DNA of 45,482 nt. Source: an uncultured Oscillospiraceae bacterium (GTDB lineage: Bacteria; Bacillota; Clostridia; Oscillospirales; Acutalibacteraceae). Of this stretch, positions 15,196-24,343 are shown piece by piece. The DNA lies in assembly GCA_902492455.1 (NCBI GenBank), contig CABULH010000027.1, positions 1-45,482 on the forward strand, given 5' to 3'. The position numbers and the translations under genes were made by a program. Numbering within the stretch: the first letter of the stretch is position 1; every line of letters starts with the position of its first letter. Under the pieces are notes generated by a model, which was given only the letters and a program-made list of their open reading frames with translations, was not told the origin of the DNA and did not search any database.

Positions 15196-15867
15196 ATGCC
15201 GAGAAACATATTTGACCGGGAGCTGGAACGGCTGGGCGCCGATCTGGCGGAAATGGGCCGGCAGGTGGACGCCATTATTCTGGACACCATGCATTGCCTG
15301 AAAACCATGGATATCGAAGCGGCGGGCCGGGTTTCCGGCCATGATGTGGACATCAACGCCCGGGAAAAAAGCATTGAGCAGAGCTGCATGAATCTCATCG
15401 CCCTGCAGCAGCCCCTGGCCCGGGATCTGCGGGCTATCACCGCCACCCTGAAAATCATCACCGACATGGAGCGCATCGCCGATCAGTGCGCCGATATCTG
15501 TGAAATTCTCGCCACCGTGTCGGGGCTGGCATCCTTTGATCCGCCGCCCCGGCTGCTGGAGATGTTCGATAAGGCCCGCAAGATGTTCGGCGGGGCGCTG
15601 GACGCTTATATCCGCCGGGACAGCGCGCTGGCGGAAACCGTCTGCCGGTCCGACGATGAGGTGGACGCCCTGTTTTCCGCTTCCATCCTGGAGCTGTGCG
15701 GCAAGATCAGCCGGGAAGGGGCGGCGGTGCCGGAAAACGTGGACTTCATGTTTATCGCCAAATACATCGAGCGGATCGCCGACCACGCCACCAACGTGGC
15801 GGAATGGGCGGTATTCGTGGAAACCGGCGTCCATCCCAATCTCAACGATACCCAGGCTGGACATTGA
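15196..15867 (+). CDS. phoU: Phosphate transport regulator PhoU
   Basis: 223 residues forming two PhoU three-helix repeats. Each holds the E/DxxxD metal-cluster segments: ITDMERIADQCADI in the first half and AKYIERIADHATNVAEW in the second. Couples the Pst transporter state to the PhoR kinase and damps Pho signalling when phosphate is plentiful. Last gene of the pst operon, 17 bp after pstB. Confidence 0.95.
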   Translation: MPRNIFDRELERLGADLAEMGRQVDAIILDTMHCLKTMDIEAAGRVSGHDVDINAREKSIEQSCMNLIALQQPLARDLRAITATLKIITDMERIADQCADICEILATVSGLASFDPPPRLLEMFDKARKMFGGALDAYIRRDSALAETVCRSDDEVDALFSASILELCGKISREGAAVPENVDFMFIAKYIERIADHATNVAEWAVFVETGVHPNLNDTQAGH

Positions 15868-15870
15868 GAC

Positions 15871-15900
15871 TGGACAAGAGAAGGGCGTTCGGTATATACT
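15871..15900 (+). promoter_or_regulatory. Probable promoter of the PhoB/PhoR-type operon
   Basis: TGGACA, an 18-bp spacer and TATACT lie 60 bp upstream of the response regulator gene. A short hairpin (GGATTGCC/GGCAATCC) sits just ahead of its ribosome binding site. The system could thus be transcribed at a basal level independently of pstS readthrough. Confidence 0.5.
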
Positions 15901-15959
15901 GAAATAGAACATGACCGATTGGGGATTGCCGACCGGCAATCCGGAGGGAGGGCTCCAAT

Positions 15960-16655
15960 ATGTCCCTGATTTATATTGTGGATGACGAGCCGCACATCCG
16001 CCATCTGGCGGCGGTGGGGCTGAAGGACGCGGGATTTGAGACGGCGGAGTTTTCCGACGGGACGGTGCTGCTTCATGCCGTCAATCAAAAGCAGCCGGAC
16101 GCCATCCTGCTGGATTGGATGATGCCCGGCCAGGACGGCCTGTCCGTTTTGAAAACCCTGCGGCAGAATCCCGCCACCCGGCCGATTCCCATTCTGATGA
16201 TGACCGCCCGGTCGGACGAGGTGGACCGGGTGCTGGGATTGGAGCTGGGAGCGGACGATTATATCACCAAGCCTTTCAGCGTCAAGGAACTGGCCGCCCG
16301 GGTGCGGGCGGTGATCCGGCGACAGGAATACCTGACCGCACCGGAAGCCCAGTCTCTCAGCGGCGGCGGGCTGCAGCTGGATTACAGCCGCCGGCGGGTG
16401 CTGAAAAACGGCGAGCCGGTGGAGCTGACCCAACGGGAATTCGAGCTGCTGTATACTTTGATGAAAAGTCCTGGGCGGGTGTTTACCCGGGAAATGCTGC
16501 TGGATACGGTGTGGAAGGTGGATTTTTACGGCGATACCCGCACGGTGGACGTACATGTGCGGTATCTGCGGCAAAAGCTGGAGGATGAACCGGACAATCC
16601 CAAGCGTATCCTCACCGTGCGGGGCGTGGGCTATCGGTTTACGGATGAACCGTAG
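15960..16655 (+). CDS. PhoB/PhoP-type response regulator (OmpR family)
   Basis: 231 residues. Receiver domain with the acidic pair DDE near the N terminus, phosphoacceptor D52 in LLDWMMPG and the conserved lysine in ITKPFS. A C-terminal OmpR-type winged helix follows, with PVELTQREFELL and the recognition region ending DTRTVDVHVRYLRQKL. Its position directly after pst-phoU and before a matching kinase indicates the phosphate regulator that binds the four-repeat Pho box before pstS. The assignment as PhoB/PhoP is from family plus context. Confidence 0.9.
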   Translation: MSLIYIVDDEPHIRHLAAVGLKDAGFETAEFSDGTVLLHAVNQKQPDAILLDWMMPGQDGLSVLKTLRQNPATRPIPILMMTARSDEVDRVLGLELGADDYITKPFSVKELAARVRAVIRRQEYLTAPEAQSLSGGGLQLDYSRRRVLKNGEPVELTQREFELLYTLMKSPGRVFTREMLLDTVWKVDFYGDTRTVDVHVRYLRQKLEDEPDNPKRILTVRGVGYRFTDEP

Positions 16656-16712
16656 CCGCGCCCTTTTGCCTTTGGATCCGCAGAATTCCGATGAAAGGCG
16701 GCTGAGTTATTC

Positions 16713-18455
16713 GTGAGAAAACGCTTCTTCCGGTCGGCGGTGCTGTCCATCGCCGCCGGGCTGCTGATTGCCTTCCTTTTTGCGGTGCCTCTGATGGAGC
16801 AGATTTACACCGATGAGGCGGAGGATACCCTGTCCAACGTCATGGCCCTGGCCGACGTCTATCTGGAGAATGGGACCGATTATCAGGGAACCGCCCAGAC
16901 CTTGGGTCGGCGGCTGGAGCAGGCCGGCTCCGAACTGCGGATTACCATTATTGCCGCGGATGGAACGGTGCTGGGGGACAGCCAGGAAGAACCCGCTGCC
17001 ATGGAAAATCATGCCCGCCGTCCCGAGGTGGAGAAGGCCCTGGCAGGGGGAGAGGGGCAGGATATCCGGAAAAGCGCCACCCTGGGCATGCGGCAGATGT
17101 ATCTGGCCCAGAGCCGGACCATGTCCGACGGCCGGGTGCTGGTGCTGCGGGCTTCGGTGCCGCTGCGGGGCTTCGGTCAGGTGCAGTTCATGCTGTGGTG
17201 CTGCGCAGGCATCGGCATCTTCCTGGGGCTGATTGTGGCGCTGTTCAGCGCCCATTACGCCGCCGGGCGGATGATGGAGCCGGTGCACTCCCTCATCAAG
17301 GCGGTGCGCAGCATTTCGGACGGCGACGTCACCGTTCGGGTGGCGGATGCGCCGGATGAAATGGGGGAGCTGTCCGGCGCTTTCAACAAGATGTCCGAGC
17401 GGCTGGCGGCGGCCCAGGAGAAGCTGGAGCAGAGCAACAGCCAGCTGGCGGGGATTCTCCAGGGGATGGATGACGGAGTAGTGGCCCTGGACGCGGAGGG
17501 CCGCATCACCCTGATGACCCACCGGGCCCGTGAATTGCTGGGAGAATGCCCGGCCACCGCCCGGCGGCTCTCCGAATGCGGCAGCAGCTATCTGCATATC
17601 CAGTCGCTGATGGACGATGCGGCGGAGAAGCGGGGAGCGGTGCGGGATACCCTGCTGCTGGCCGGCCCGCCGGAGCGGATTCTGCAGGTGTACGCGGCCC
17701 CCATCATCGATGGGGGCGGCGGTGCGCTGGCGGTGGTGGCGGATGTGACCCGCATCCGCAAGCTGGAATCCATGCGCAGCGAGTTTGTCGCCAATGTGAC
17801 CCATGAGCTGAAAACCCCGCTGACCTCCATTCGGGGATATGTGGAACTGCTGAAAAGCGCCCCGCGGGACCCGGAAACCGCCCAATCCTTTTATGAAATT
17901 ATCGAGATCGAGGCGGAACGGCTGCAGAAGCTCACCGACGATCTGCTGCAGCTCTCGGAGATCGAAAGCGCCCGGCCGGAGGGAGACCCGCCTCCGGTGC
18001 TGCTGGGGGAGATCACCGAGAAAATCGCCGCCTCCCTGCTGCCGGAGGCGGAGGCCCGGGGCATCGTCATTCACCAATATATGGACGGGGTACGGGTGAA
18101 AGCCGATCCACGGCGGATCTACCAGATGCTGAAAAACCTGATGGAAAACGCCGTGAAATACAACCGGGACGGCGGTGTGGTGAACGTATCCGCCGGATTG
18201 GAGCGCGGGGTGGCGGTGATCCGGGTTCATGACACGGGCATCGGCATTCCGACGGAGCATTTGGGGCGGATTTTTGAGCGGTTTTACCGGGTGGATAAGG
18301 GCCGTTCCCGGGAGCAGGGAGGAACCGGCCTGGGACTTTCCATCGTTAAACACATCGTAAGCCTTTACGGCGGAGATGTGCGGGCGGACAGCGAACCCGG
18401 GGTGGGAACCACCTTTACCGTCCGGCTACCGGCGGCCGAGCCGGAAAAAGAATAA
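16713..18455 (+). CDS. phoR: PhoR-type sensor histidine kinase
   Basis: 580 residues from a GTG start. TM1 about 8-28, an extracytoplasmic sensor of about 120 residues, TM2 about 150-172, then HAMP. A PAS-type domain comes next, then HisKA with phosphorylated H364 in NVTHELKTPLTSIRGY, and HATPase with the N box NLMENAVKYN, DTGIGIP and GTGLGLSIVKH. This TM-sensor-TM-HAMP-PAS-HisKA-HATPase order is that of PhoR/WalK-like kinases. Phosphorylates the regulator encoded 57 bp upstream in response to low phosphate, with PhoU and Pst as modulators. Confidence 0.92.
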   Translation: MRKRFFRSAVLSIAAGLLIAFLFAVPLMEQIYTDEAEDTLSNVMALADVYLENGTDYQGTAQTLGRRLEQAGSELRITIIAADGTVLGDSQEEPAAMENHARRPEVEKALAGGEGQDIRKSATLGMRQMYLAQSRTMSDGRVLVLRASVPLRGFGQVQFMLWCCAGIGIFLGLIVALFSAHYAAGRMMEPVHSLIKAVRSISDGDVTVRVADAPDEMGELSGAFNKMSERLAAAQEKLEQSNSQLAGILQGMDDGVVALDAEGRITLMTHRARELLGECPATARRLSECGSSYLHIQSLMDDAAEKRGAVRDTLLLAGPPERILQVYAAPIIDGGGGALAVVADVTRIRKLESMRSEFVANVTHELKTPLTSIRGYVELLKSAPRDPETAQSFYEIIEIEAERLQKLTDDLLQLSEIESARPEGDPPPVLLGEITEKIAASLLPEAEARGIVIHQYMDGVRVKADPRRIYQMLKNLMENAVKYNRDGGVVNVSAGLERGVAVIRVHDTGIGIPTEHLGRIFERFYRVDKGRSREQGGTGLGLSIVKHIVSLYGGDVRADSEPGVGTTFTVRLPAAEPEKE

Positions 18456-18467
18456 TTTAAGGGAGAT

Positions 18468-18513
18468 AAGCGTTCTTTCCGGCCGATGTTGCGGCTGGAA
18501 AGGGCGCTTTTTT
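18468..18513 (+). terminator. Terminator after phoR
   Basis: Stem AAGCGTTCTTTCCGGCC/GGCTGGAAAGGGCGCTT with wobble pairs, followed by TTTTTT. Confidence 0.85.
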
Positions 18514-18566
18514 CGTGAATAGCGGCGAAAATATGGGGAAAGAAATGATTTTACATTGTTTTTTAC

Positions 18567-18640
18567 TTGCAATGCTATCCAGGATTGCGTATAATAATGA
18601 AGAAAAATTTCTTGATTCCGGCGCGGGTCCATCGTATAAT
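18567..18640 (+). promoter_or_regulatory. Two tandem promoters of livK
   Basis: P1 is TTGCAA (18567), a 17-bp spacer and TATAAT (18590). P2 is TTGATT (18612), a 17-bp spacer and TATAAT (18635). Both have perfect -10 hexamers, suggesting high expression of the binding protein. Confidence 0.75.
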
Positions 18641-18703
18641 TATAGAATCCTGTCGGGAGAAACGGCGATGAAGCCGTACAAATAGGTTTGGAGGAGTTTA
18701 CAG

Positions 18704-19861
18704 ATGAAAAAGATGAGAGTTCTCTCCATGGCTATGGCCGCGTGCCTGGCTGTGGGAACCCTGGCCGGCTGCGGCGCCAACGGCGACAAGGAGAATACGC
18801 TGAAAATCGGCGGTACCGGACCCTTGACCGGTACGGCGTCCACCTATGGTGAATCCGTGAAAAACGGCGCTCAGCTGGCGGTGGACGAGATCAACAAAGC
18901 CGGCGGCGTCAACGGCATCAAGCTGGAATTCATGACCTTCCAGGACGATGCGGCCGAGGGCCCCAAGGCGAAAACCGCTTATGAGAAGCTGATGGACGAC
19001 GGTATGCAGATTTTCATGGGCGCCGTGACGTCCGGTGCTTCCGTGGCGTTGAACGACCTGATAAAGAAGGACGGCATCCTGCAGGTTACCCCCAGCGCTT
19101 CCCAGATTGAAGCGGCTTCGGAGAATCCCAACGCCTTCCGCATCTGCTTTACCGATCCGCTGCAGGGTGAGGCGATGGCGAAATACGCTTTTGAAACCCT
19201 GAAATACACCAAGGCCGCGATCATCTACAATCAGGATGACAGCTACAGCACCGGCATTTACAACGCGTTCAAGGCGAAATGGGCCGAGTTGGGCGGCACG
19301 GTTTCCGCCGATACCTCTTTCGGCAAGGACACCAGCGATTTCAGCGCTCAGGTTACCAAGATTGCGGATTCCGACGCGGAGTTCATTTTCATGCCCATTT
19401 ATGCTGAGAAGGCTTCCCAGATCGCCGTGACCGCCAACAGCAAAAATGTGAAGCTGCCCATGGTGGGCTGCGACGGTATCGACGGCATCCTGTCCTATCT
19501 GGAAGGGGACAGCGCCAAGATGGTGGAGGGCATGGTCTATCTGACGCCCTTTATCGCCAGCGATCCTGATGAGAAGATCCAGAAGTTTGTGAAGGATTAT
19601 AAAGCGAAATACAAAATGGATCCCGACCAGTTCGCCGCTGACGCCTATGACGCCATCTATGTTATCAAGGCCGCGCTGGAAAAAGCGGATATCAAGGATG
19701 CCAGCCTGGACGCCAAGGCTTTGGGCGAAAAGCTGGTTCCGGTGATGACCCAGATCAGCGTGGACGGCCTGACCGGCAAGATGTCCTTTACCGCGGAGGG
19801 CGAGCCCAACAAAGACGCCAAGGTGGCGAAAATCGTCAACGGCGCTTATGTGGCGCAGTAA
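18704..19861 (+). CDS. livK: Branched-chain amino acid ABC transporter binding lipoprotein
   Basis: 385 residues. Lipoprotein signal with TLAGC (Cys23). Periplasmic-binding-protein type I fold of the Leu/Ile/Val family: LKIGGTGPLTGTASTYGES at the start, GAVTSGASVALNDL, and the hinge segment DQFAADAYDAIYV. Captures branched-chain amino acids for the LivHMGF complex encoded downstream. Separated from livH by a strong terminator and a second promoter, which fits the higher need for binding protein. Confidence 0.93.
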   Translation: MKKMRVLSMAMAACLAVGTLAGCGANGDKENTLKIGGTGPLTGTASTYGESVKNGAQLAVDEINKAGGVNGIKLEFMTFQDDAAEGPKAKTAYEKLMDDGMQIFMGAVTSGASVALNDLIKKDGILQVTPSASQIEAASENPNAFRICFTDPLQGEAMAKYAFETLKYTKAAIIYNQDDSYSTGIYNAFKAKWAELGGTVSADTSFGKDTSDFSAQVTKIADSDAEFIFMPIYAEKASQIAVTANSKNVKLPMVGCDGIDGILSYLEGDSAKMVEGMVYLTPFIASDPDEKIQKFVKDYKAKYKMDPDQFAADAYDAIYVIKAALEKADIKDASLDAKALGEKLVPVMTQISVDGLTGKMSFTAEGEPNKDAKVAKIVNGAYVAQ

Positions 19862-19888
19862 GGCATCCATAGCATTTATGAAGTTTTG

Positions 19889-19925
19889 GGAATGGAGAGG
19901 CCGTGGCGGCCCCTCCATTCCTTTG
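19889..19925 (+). terminator. Terminator between livK and livH
   Basis: Stem GGAATGGAGAGGCC/GGCCCCTCCATTCC with a GTGGC loop, one mismatch, followed by TTTGT. Separates the highly expressed binding protein from the permease and ATPase genes. Confidence 0.75.
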
Positions 19926-19959
19926 TAACAATATGTTTTGGGAAAATACTTTAAACAAG

Positions 19960-20039
19960 TTGATTTATTTCCCGCGCCCTATTATAATGTACAACGTAAA
20001 CGTGGGTTCTTTTGCCGCGAGCAAGTGCCGCGGCTTTTT
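19960..20039 (+). promoter_or_regulatory. livH promoter with leader terminator (possible attenuator)
   Basis: TTGATT (19960-19965), a 17-bp spacer and TATAAT (19983-19988) make a good promoter. Only about 20 bp into the predicted transcript a hairpin GCCGCG/CGCGGC (20014-20034) is followed by TTTTT. A terminator this early and 75 bp before livH suggests attenuation. No leader ORF rich in Leu/Ile/Val codons and no T-box is visible. Confidence 0.55.
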
Positions 20040-20113
20040 CACGGCTGTCTCCTACATAGACGAATCCATACGGCGGCCGGGGCTATCAGACTAACTGCGG
20101 AAGAGGAAAGACG

Positions 20114-21001
20114 ATGGAGAAAATCATTGCAACCCTGATCGACGGCTTAAACCTCGGCAGCGTTTATGCATTGGTGGCGCTGGGGTATACCATGGTATAC
20201 GGCATAGCAAAAATGCTGAACTTCGCTCATGGCGACGTGATCATGGTGGGCGCTTATACCATCATTATCTGTATATTGGAACAGGGCTTTGGCTGGCCGC
20301 TGGCGCTGCTGATATGTGTGGTGGTTTGCGCGCTGCTGGGCTTTACCATGGAGAAGCTGGCTTACAAACCCCTGCGGCAGTCCTCGCCTCTGGCGGTACT
20401 GATCACTGCCATAGGCGTCAGCTATCTGCTGCAGAACATAGCCTTGCTGATATTCGGCTCCCGGCGGAAATTTGTGCCGGAGTTTCTCAATCTGGGCGGC
20501 GTCACCATCGGCGGCATCACCATCCAGGGCCTTTCTTTTGTGATTTGGGGCACCACCATCGTTATTATGATCGCCTTGTCCCTGTTTATTAAAAAGACGC
20601 GGACGGGCACCGCTATGCTGGCCGTCTCGGAGGACAAGGGCGCTGCTCAGCTGATGGGCATCAATGTCAACCGGACCATTTCCATCACCTTTGTCATCGG
20701 TTCCGCCCTGGCCGGCGTGGCGAGTATGCTGTACACGGCCAAGTATATGAATGTGGATCCCTACACCGGTTCCCTTTTCGGTATCAAGGCCTTTGCCGCG
20801 GCGGTGTTCGGCGGCATCGGCAGCGTGCCGGGCGCCATGATCGGCGGGCTGGTTATTGGTCTAATAGAGGCTTTTACCAGCGGCTTCCTGCCCGCCGGCC
20901 TCAACCAGGCATCCGATGGTTTTGCTTTTCTGATTCTCATTATCGTCCTGGTGCTGAAGCCCTCCGGCCTGATGGGTAAAAAGATCGTGGAAAAGGTTTA
21001 A
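20114..21001 (+). CDS. livH: Branched-chain amino acid ABC transporter permease LivH
   Basis: 295 residues, about eight transmembrane helices. LivH-type N terminus (DGLNLGSVYALVALGYTMVYG) followed by the conserved ISFAHGDV-like segment, here LNFAHGDV. The GLVIGLIEAF region near the end is typical. Channel subunit with LivM. GAGGAAAGACG precedes the ATG. Confidence 0.95.
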   Translation: MEKIIATLIDGLNLGSVYALVALGYTMVYGIAKMLNFAHGDVIMVGAYTIIICILEQGFGWPLALLICVVVCALLGFTMEKLAYKPLRQSSPLAVLITAIGVSYLLQNIALLIFGSRRKFVPEFLNLGGVTIGGITIQGLSFVIWGTTIVIMIALSLFIKKTRTGTAMLAVSEDKGAAQLMGINVNRTISITFVIGSALAGVASMLYTAKYMNVDPYTGSLFGIKAFAAAVFGGIGSVPGAMIGGLVIGLIEAFTSGFLPAGLNQASDGFAFLILIIVLVLKPSGLMGKKIVEKV

Positions 21002-21017
21002 CGTGGGGGGAGGAATG

Positions 21018-22022
21018 ATGGAAATGAAAACAGGCAAAAAGGGCTTTCCTGTCAAAAAGCTGATCCCCATTATCGCAGGTGTTTTGATTTACGCGCTAGT
21101 AGCCGTGGGTATTGGGCAGAGCATCCTGTCCCGCAGCATCCAAAACCTGATGGTGATGATGTGTTACAACGTGGTGCTGGCAGTTTCGCTGAATCTGGTG
21201 GTAGGCTTCCTGGGTGAGCTTTCCTTGGGGCACGCCGGTTTCTATGCTATCGGCGCCTATGTGGGCTGTATTGTAGCCTCGGCGGTGGATCTGCCGGTGG
21301 AGCTGAAATTTCTCTGCGGCGCGGCGGCGGGCGGAGTTGCGGCCGCTGTGGGCGGTTTCTTAATCAGTTCTTCCATCCTTCGCCTGAAGGGAGATTATCT
21401 GGCTATCGTGACCTTGGCGTTCGGTGAAATCATTCGTTCTTTTATCAAAATCATTCCCGGCACCGGCGGTACGGCCGGCCTGACGGGTATTCCGGGCTTC
21501 GGTTCCCGGCTGGAAACCTTCACTTTCGGCTTTGCCCTGGCGGTGATTACCATTGTGGTAAGCAGCAACTTCATCCATTCCCGCCACGGCCGGGCGGTGA
21601 AAGCCATCCGGGATAACGCCATCGCGGCGGAGGCTGCCGGCATCAATGTCAAAAGCTATAAAATCAAGGTGTTCACCCTGGCCGCGTTCTTCGCCGGGAT
21701 GGCGGGCGTGCTGTTCGGGTTTAACACCGGTTTCATTGAACCGGGGAATTTCAATTATAATGTGTCCATCGAAATCCTGGTTATGGTGGTTCTGGGCGGT
21801 ATGGGCAGCATCACGGGTTCCATTATCGCCGCGGGCATCATCACCTTCCTGCCGGAAATCCTGCGGGATGCGGATCAGTACAGGCTGCTGATTTACGCCG
21901 TCGCTCTTATTCTGATGATGCTGCTCAATGCTTCTCCGAAATTCATGGCGTTTAAAGAGGCGATCAATCCCAAGCGTCTTTGGGCGAAGCGGATGAAAAA
22001 AGCGGGAAAGGAGGGGGCGTAA
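21018..22022 (+). CDS. livM: Branched-chain amino acid ABC transporter permease LivM
   Basis: About 335 residues, with hydrophobic helices throughout. LivM features include LNLVVGFLGELSLGHAGFYAIGAY and the cytoplasmic coupling loop GRAVKAIRDNAIAAEAAGIN. Several starts are possible behind the GGGAGG box (ATG at 21015, 21018 or 21024); 21018 is a compromise. Begins 17 bp after the livH stop and ends 4 bp before livG. Confidence 0.93.
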   Translation: MEMKTGKKGFPVKKLIPIIAGVLIYALVAVGIGQSILSRSIQNLMVMMCYNVVLAVSLNLVVGFLGELSLGHAGFYAIGAYVGCIVASAVDLPVELKFLCGAAAGGVAAAVGGFLISSSILRLKGDYLAIVTLAFGEIIRSFIKIIPGTGGTAGLTGIPGFGSRLETFTFGFALAVITIVVSSNFIHSRHGRAVKAIRDNAIAAEAAGINVKSYKIKVFTLAAFFAGMAGVLFGFNTGFIEPGNFNYNVSIEILVMVVLGGMGSITGSIIAAGIITFLPEILRDADQYRLLIYAVALILMMLLNASPKFMAFKEAINPKRLWAKRMKKAGKEGA

Positions 22023-22025
22023 AGG

Positions 22026-22784
22026 ATGGCACTGCTGGAAGTCAAGCATCTGGGCATTACTTTTGGCGGCCTGCGGGCCGTGGATGATTTCAATATCACC
22101 ATTGAGCAGGGACAGCTTTACGGCCTCATCGGTCCCAACGGCGCGGGGAAAACCACGGTGTTCAACCTGCTGACGGGTATTTATAAACCCACCACCGGCG
22201 ATTTCTCCCTGGACGGGGAGATGCTGGTCGGCAAAACTCCCGTGGAAATCAATAAAAAAGGCATCGCCCGTACCTTTCAGAATATCCGCCTTTTCAGGAA
22301 CATGTCGGTGTTGGACAACGTGAAGGTCGGGCTGCACAACCAGAATAAAAATACCATGCTGGAAAGCATTTTTCGTTTTCCCCGGTTCCGCCGGGAGGAG
22401 CGGGAGATGGATCAGCGGGCAATGGAACTGCTCAAACTGTTCGATCTGGATAAGGAGAGCGGTTTTCTGGCGGCCAATCTGCCTTACGGCAAGCAGAGAA
22501 AGTTGGAAATCGCCCGGGCATTGGCTACAGATCCCAAGCTGCTGCTGCTGGATGAGCCGGCTGCGGGCATGAATCCCACCGAAACCGAGGAACTGATGCA
22601 GACGATCCGCTTTGTCCGGGACCAGTTCCATATGACCATATTGCTGATTGAGCACGATATGAAGCTGGTGTCAGGTATCTGCGAACAGTTGTCGGTGCTC
22701 AACTTCGGAACGGAATTGGCAAAAGGGAAAACCGAGGATGTGCTCAGGGACCCCAAGGTTATCTCGGCTTATCTTGGTGAATAA
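22026..22784 (+). CDS. livG: Branched-chain amino acid ABC transporter ATPase LivG
   Basis: 252 residues. Walker A GPNGAGKTTVFNLLTG and Q-loop RTFQNIRLF are conserved. The signature is degenerate: YGKQRKLEIARAL replaces the usual LSGGQ-type motif, as is normal for LivG. Walker B is LLLLDEPAAGMNPTE; the switch region is LLIEHDM. Energises BCAA import together with LivF. Confidence 0.95.
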   Translation: MALLEVKHLGITFGGLRAVDDFNITIEQGQLYGLIGPNGAGKTTVFNLLTGIYKPTTGDFSLDGEMLVGKTPVEINKKGIARTFQNIRLFRNMSVLDNVKVGLHNQNKNTMLESIFRFPRFRREEREMDQRAMELLKLFDLDKESGFLAANLPYGKQRKLEIARALATDPKLLLLDEPAAGMNPTETEELMQTIRFVRDQFHMTILLIEHDMKLVSGICEQLSVLNFGTELAKGKTEDVLRDPKVISAYLGE

Positions 22785-22798
22785 GGAGGGAACGCTGG

Positions 22799-23509
22799 AT
22801 GGCGATCTTGACTGTAGAGGATCTGCAGGTATACTATGGTGTGATTCAGGCGATCAAGGGCGTTTCCTTTGAGGTCAATCAGGGGGAGATCATCTCTCTT
22901 ATCGGGGCGAACGGCGCCGGTAAAACGACGATTCTGCATACTATTACGGGACTTCTCCCCGCAAAGACGGGAAAGGTGACCTTTGACGGTCATGCGCTCA
23001 ATCATATGCAGGCCCATAAGATTGTTTCCCTGGGCATGGCGCATGTGCCGGAGGGACGCCGGGTTTTTCAGCAGCTGTCGGTGATGGACAACCTGCAGCT
23101 GGGGGCTTATACACGGCGGGACAAGCAGGAAATTGCCGAATCGCTGGAAAAGGTGTTTGTCCGGTTCCCGCGGCTGAAGGAACGCCGCAAGCAGACGGCG
23201 GGCACCCTGTCCGGCGGCGAACAGCAGATGCTGGCCATCGGCCGCGCTCTGATGTCCCGGCCGAAGATGCTGCTGCTGGACGAACCATCCATGGGGCTTT
23301 CTCCGATTCTGGTACAGGAAATTTTCCAATGTATCACTGAGGTGAACCGGGACGGCACCACCGTGCTGCTGGTGGAACAGAACGCCAAGATGGCCCTGTC
23401 CATCTCCCATCGGGCCTATGTGCTGGAGACGGGAACCATCTCCCTGGAAGGCCCCGCCGCCGAGCTGCTGGACAACGAACAGGTCCGGCAGGCCTATCTG
23501 GGCGGCTGA
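22799..23509 (+). CDS. livF: Branched-chain amino acid ABC transporter ATPase LivF
   Basis: 236 residues, the usual LivF length. Walker A GANGAGKTT, VPEGRRVF in the LivF-specific position, signature LSGGEQQMLAIGRAL, Walker B LLLDEPSMGLSP and VEQN in the switch position. 15 bp after livG with AAGGAGGGAAC as ribosome binding site. Last gene of the import operon. Confidence 0.95.
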   Translation: MAILTVEDLQVYYGVIQAIKGVSFEVNQGEIISLIGANGAGKTTILHTITGLLPAKTGKVTFDGHALNHMQAHKIVSLGMAHVPEGRRVFQQLSVMDNLQLGAYTRRDKQEIAESLEKVFVRFPRLKERRKQTAGTLSGGEQQMLAIGRALMSRPKMLLLDEPSMGLSPILVQEIFQCITEVNRDGTTVLLVEQNAKMALSISHRAYVLETGTISLEGPAAELLDNEQVRQAYLGG

Positions 23510-23530
23510 CCATCTGGACGGCGACTTTCC

Positions 23531-23564
23531 GCCCTGCCTGCCAACCGGCGGGCGGGGCTTCTTT
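23531..23564 (+). terminator. Terminator after livF
   Basis: A 12-bp stem with G-U wobbles (GCCCTGCCTGCC/GGCGGGCGGGGC), AACC loop, then TTCTTT. Confidence 0.7.
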
Positions 23565-23602
23565 GCGGCGACTGAAACAATCGGAAAGGACAGAGGCGTT
23601 TC

Positions 23603-24343
23603 ATGGCGGAGCCTTCACAGCGCGGAAAGCAGTTTTTCGCCGGCTTGCGCACCGGCTGGCCGGTGCTGCTGGGATACATACCCGTTTCCTTTGCCTTCGC
23701 GGTATGGGCGGTGGGCAGCGGGCTGCCCTGGCAGCTGGTGCTGCTGATCTCCATGACCAATTTCACCTCAGCCGGGCAGCAGGCGGGAGCCGGCTTGCTG
23801 GCCGCCGGCGCGGGACTGCCGGAAATCGGCGTCACGGTGCTGGTGATCAATATCCGGTATATGCTGATGTCCTTGTCCCTTTCCCAAAAGATGCTGCGGA
23901 TTCCGGTGTTGAAGCGGCTGCTGCTGGCCAACGGGGTGACGGATGAGATATTTTTCCTCGCCATGCGGGAAAAGGGACAGCTGTCCGGCTGGTTTTTTAC
24001 CGGCCTTTCCCTGGGTCCTTATGCCGGCTGGGTGCTGGGCACCCTGACTGGCGCGCTGGCGGGGGCGGTGCTGCCCGCCGCCGTCACCTCCGCCCTGGGT
24101 ATCGCTCTGTTCGCCATGTTTATCGCCATTGTGATGCCTGCCGCCCGGCTGTCCCGGGCGGTGGCGGTGGTCACTCTGACGGCGGTGGCGCTGAGCTGCC
24201 TCTTCCGCTGGATGCCGCTGCTGAACCGTGTCCCCTCCGGCTGGGCGCTGATCATCTGCGCCGTGGCGGCTTCGATTATGGGCGCGTGCCTCTTCCCCGT
24301 GCCGGAGGTGGAGGAAGAAGGCGAAGGGGAGGCTGCAGCATGA
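23603..24343 (+). CDS. azlC: AzlC family branched-chain amino acid exporter, large subunit
   Basis: 246 residues, five or more transmembrane helices. AzlC hallmarks near the N terminus: GWPVLLGYIPVSFAFAVWA, MTNFTSAGQQAGAGLLAAG and INIRYMLMSLSLSQ. AzlC/AzlD-type (YgaZH) pairs export branched-chain amino acids or their analogues. It overlaps azlD by ATGA. Lying directly after the LivKHMGF importer, it pairs uptake with efflux of the same substrates. A run of acidic residues ends the protein. Confidence 0.92.
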   Translation: MAEPSQRGKQFFAGLRTGWPVLLGYIPVSFAFAVWAVGSGLPWQLVLLISMTNFTSAGQQAGAGLLAAGAGLPEIGVTVLVINIRYMLMSLSLSQKMLRIPVLKRLLLANGVTDEIFFLAMREKGQLSGWFFTGLSLGPYAGWVLGTLTGALAGAVLPAAVTSALGIALFAMFIAIVMPAARLSRAVAVVTLTAVALSCLFRWMPLLNRVPSGWALIICAVAASIMGACLFPVPEVEEEGEGEAAA

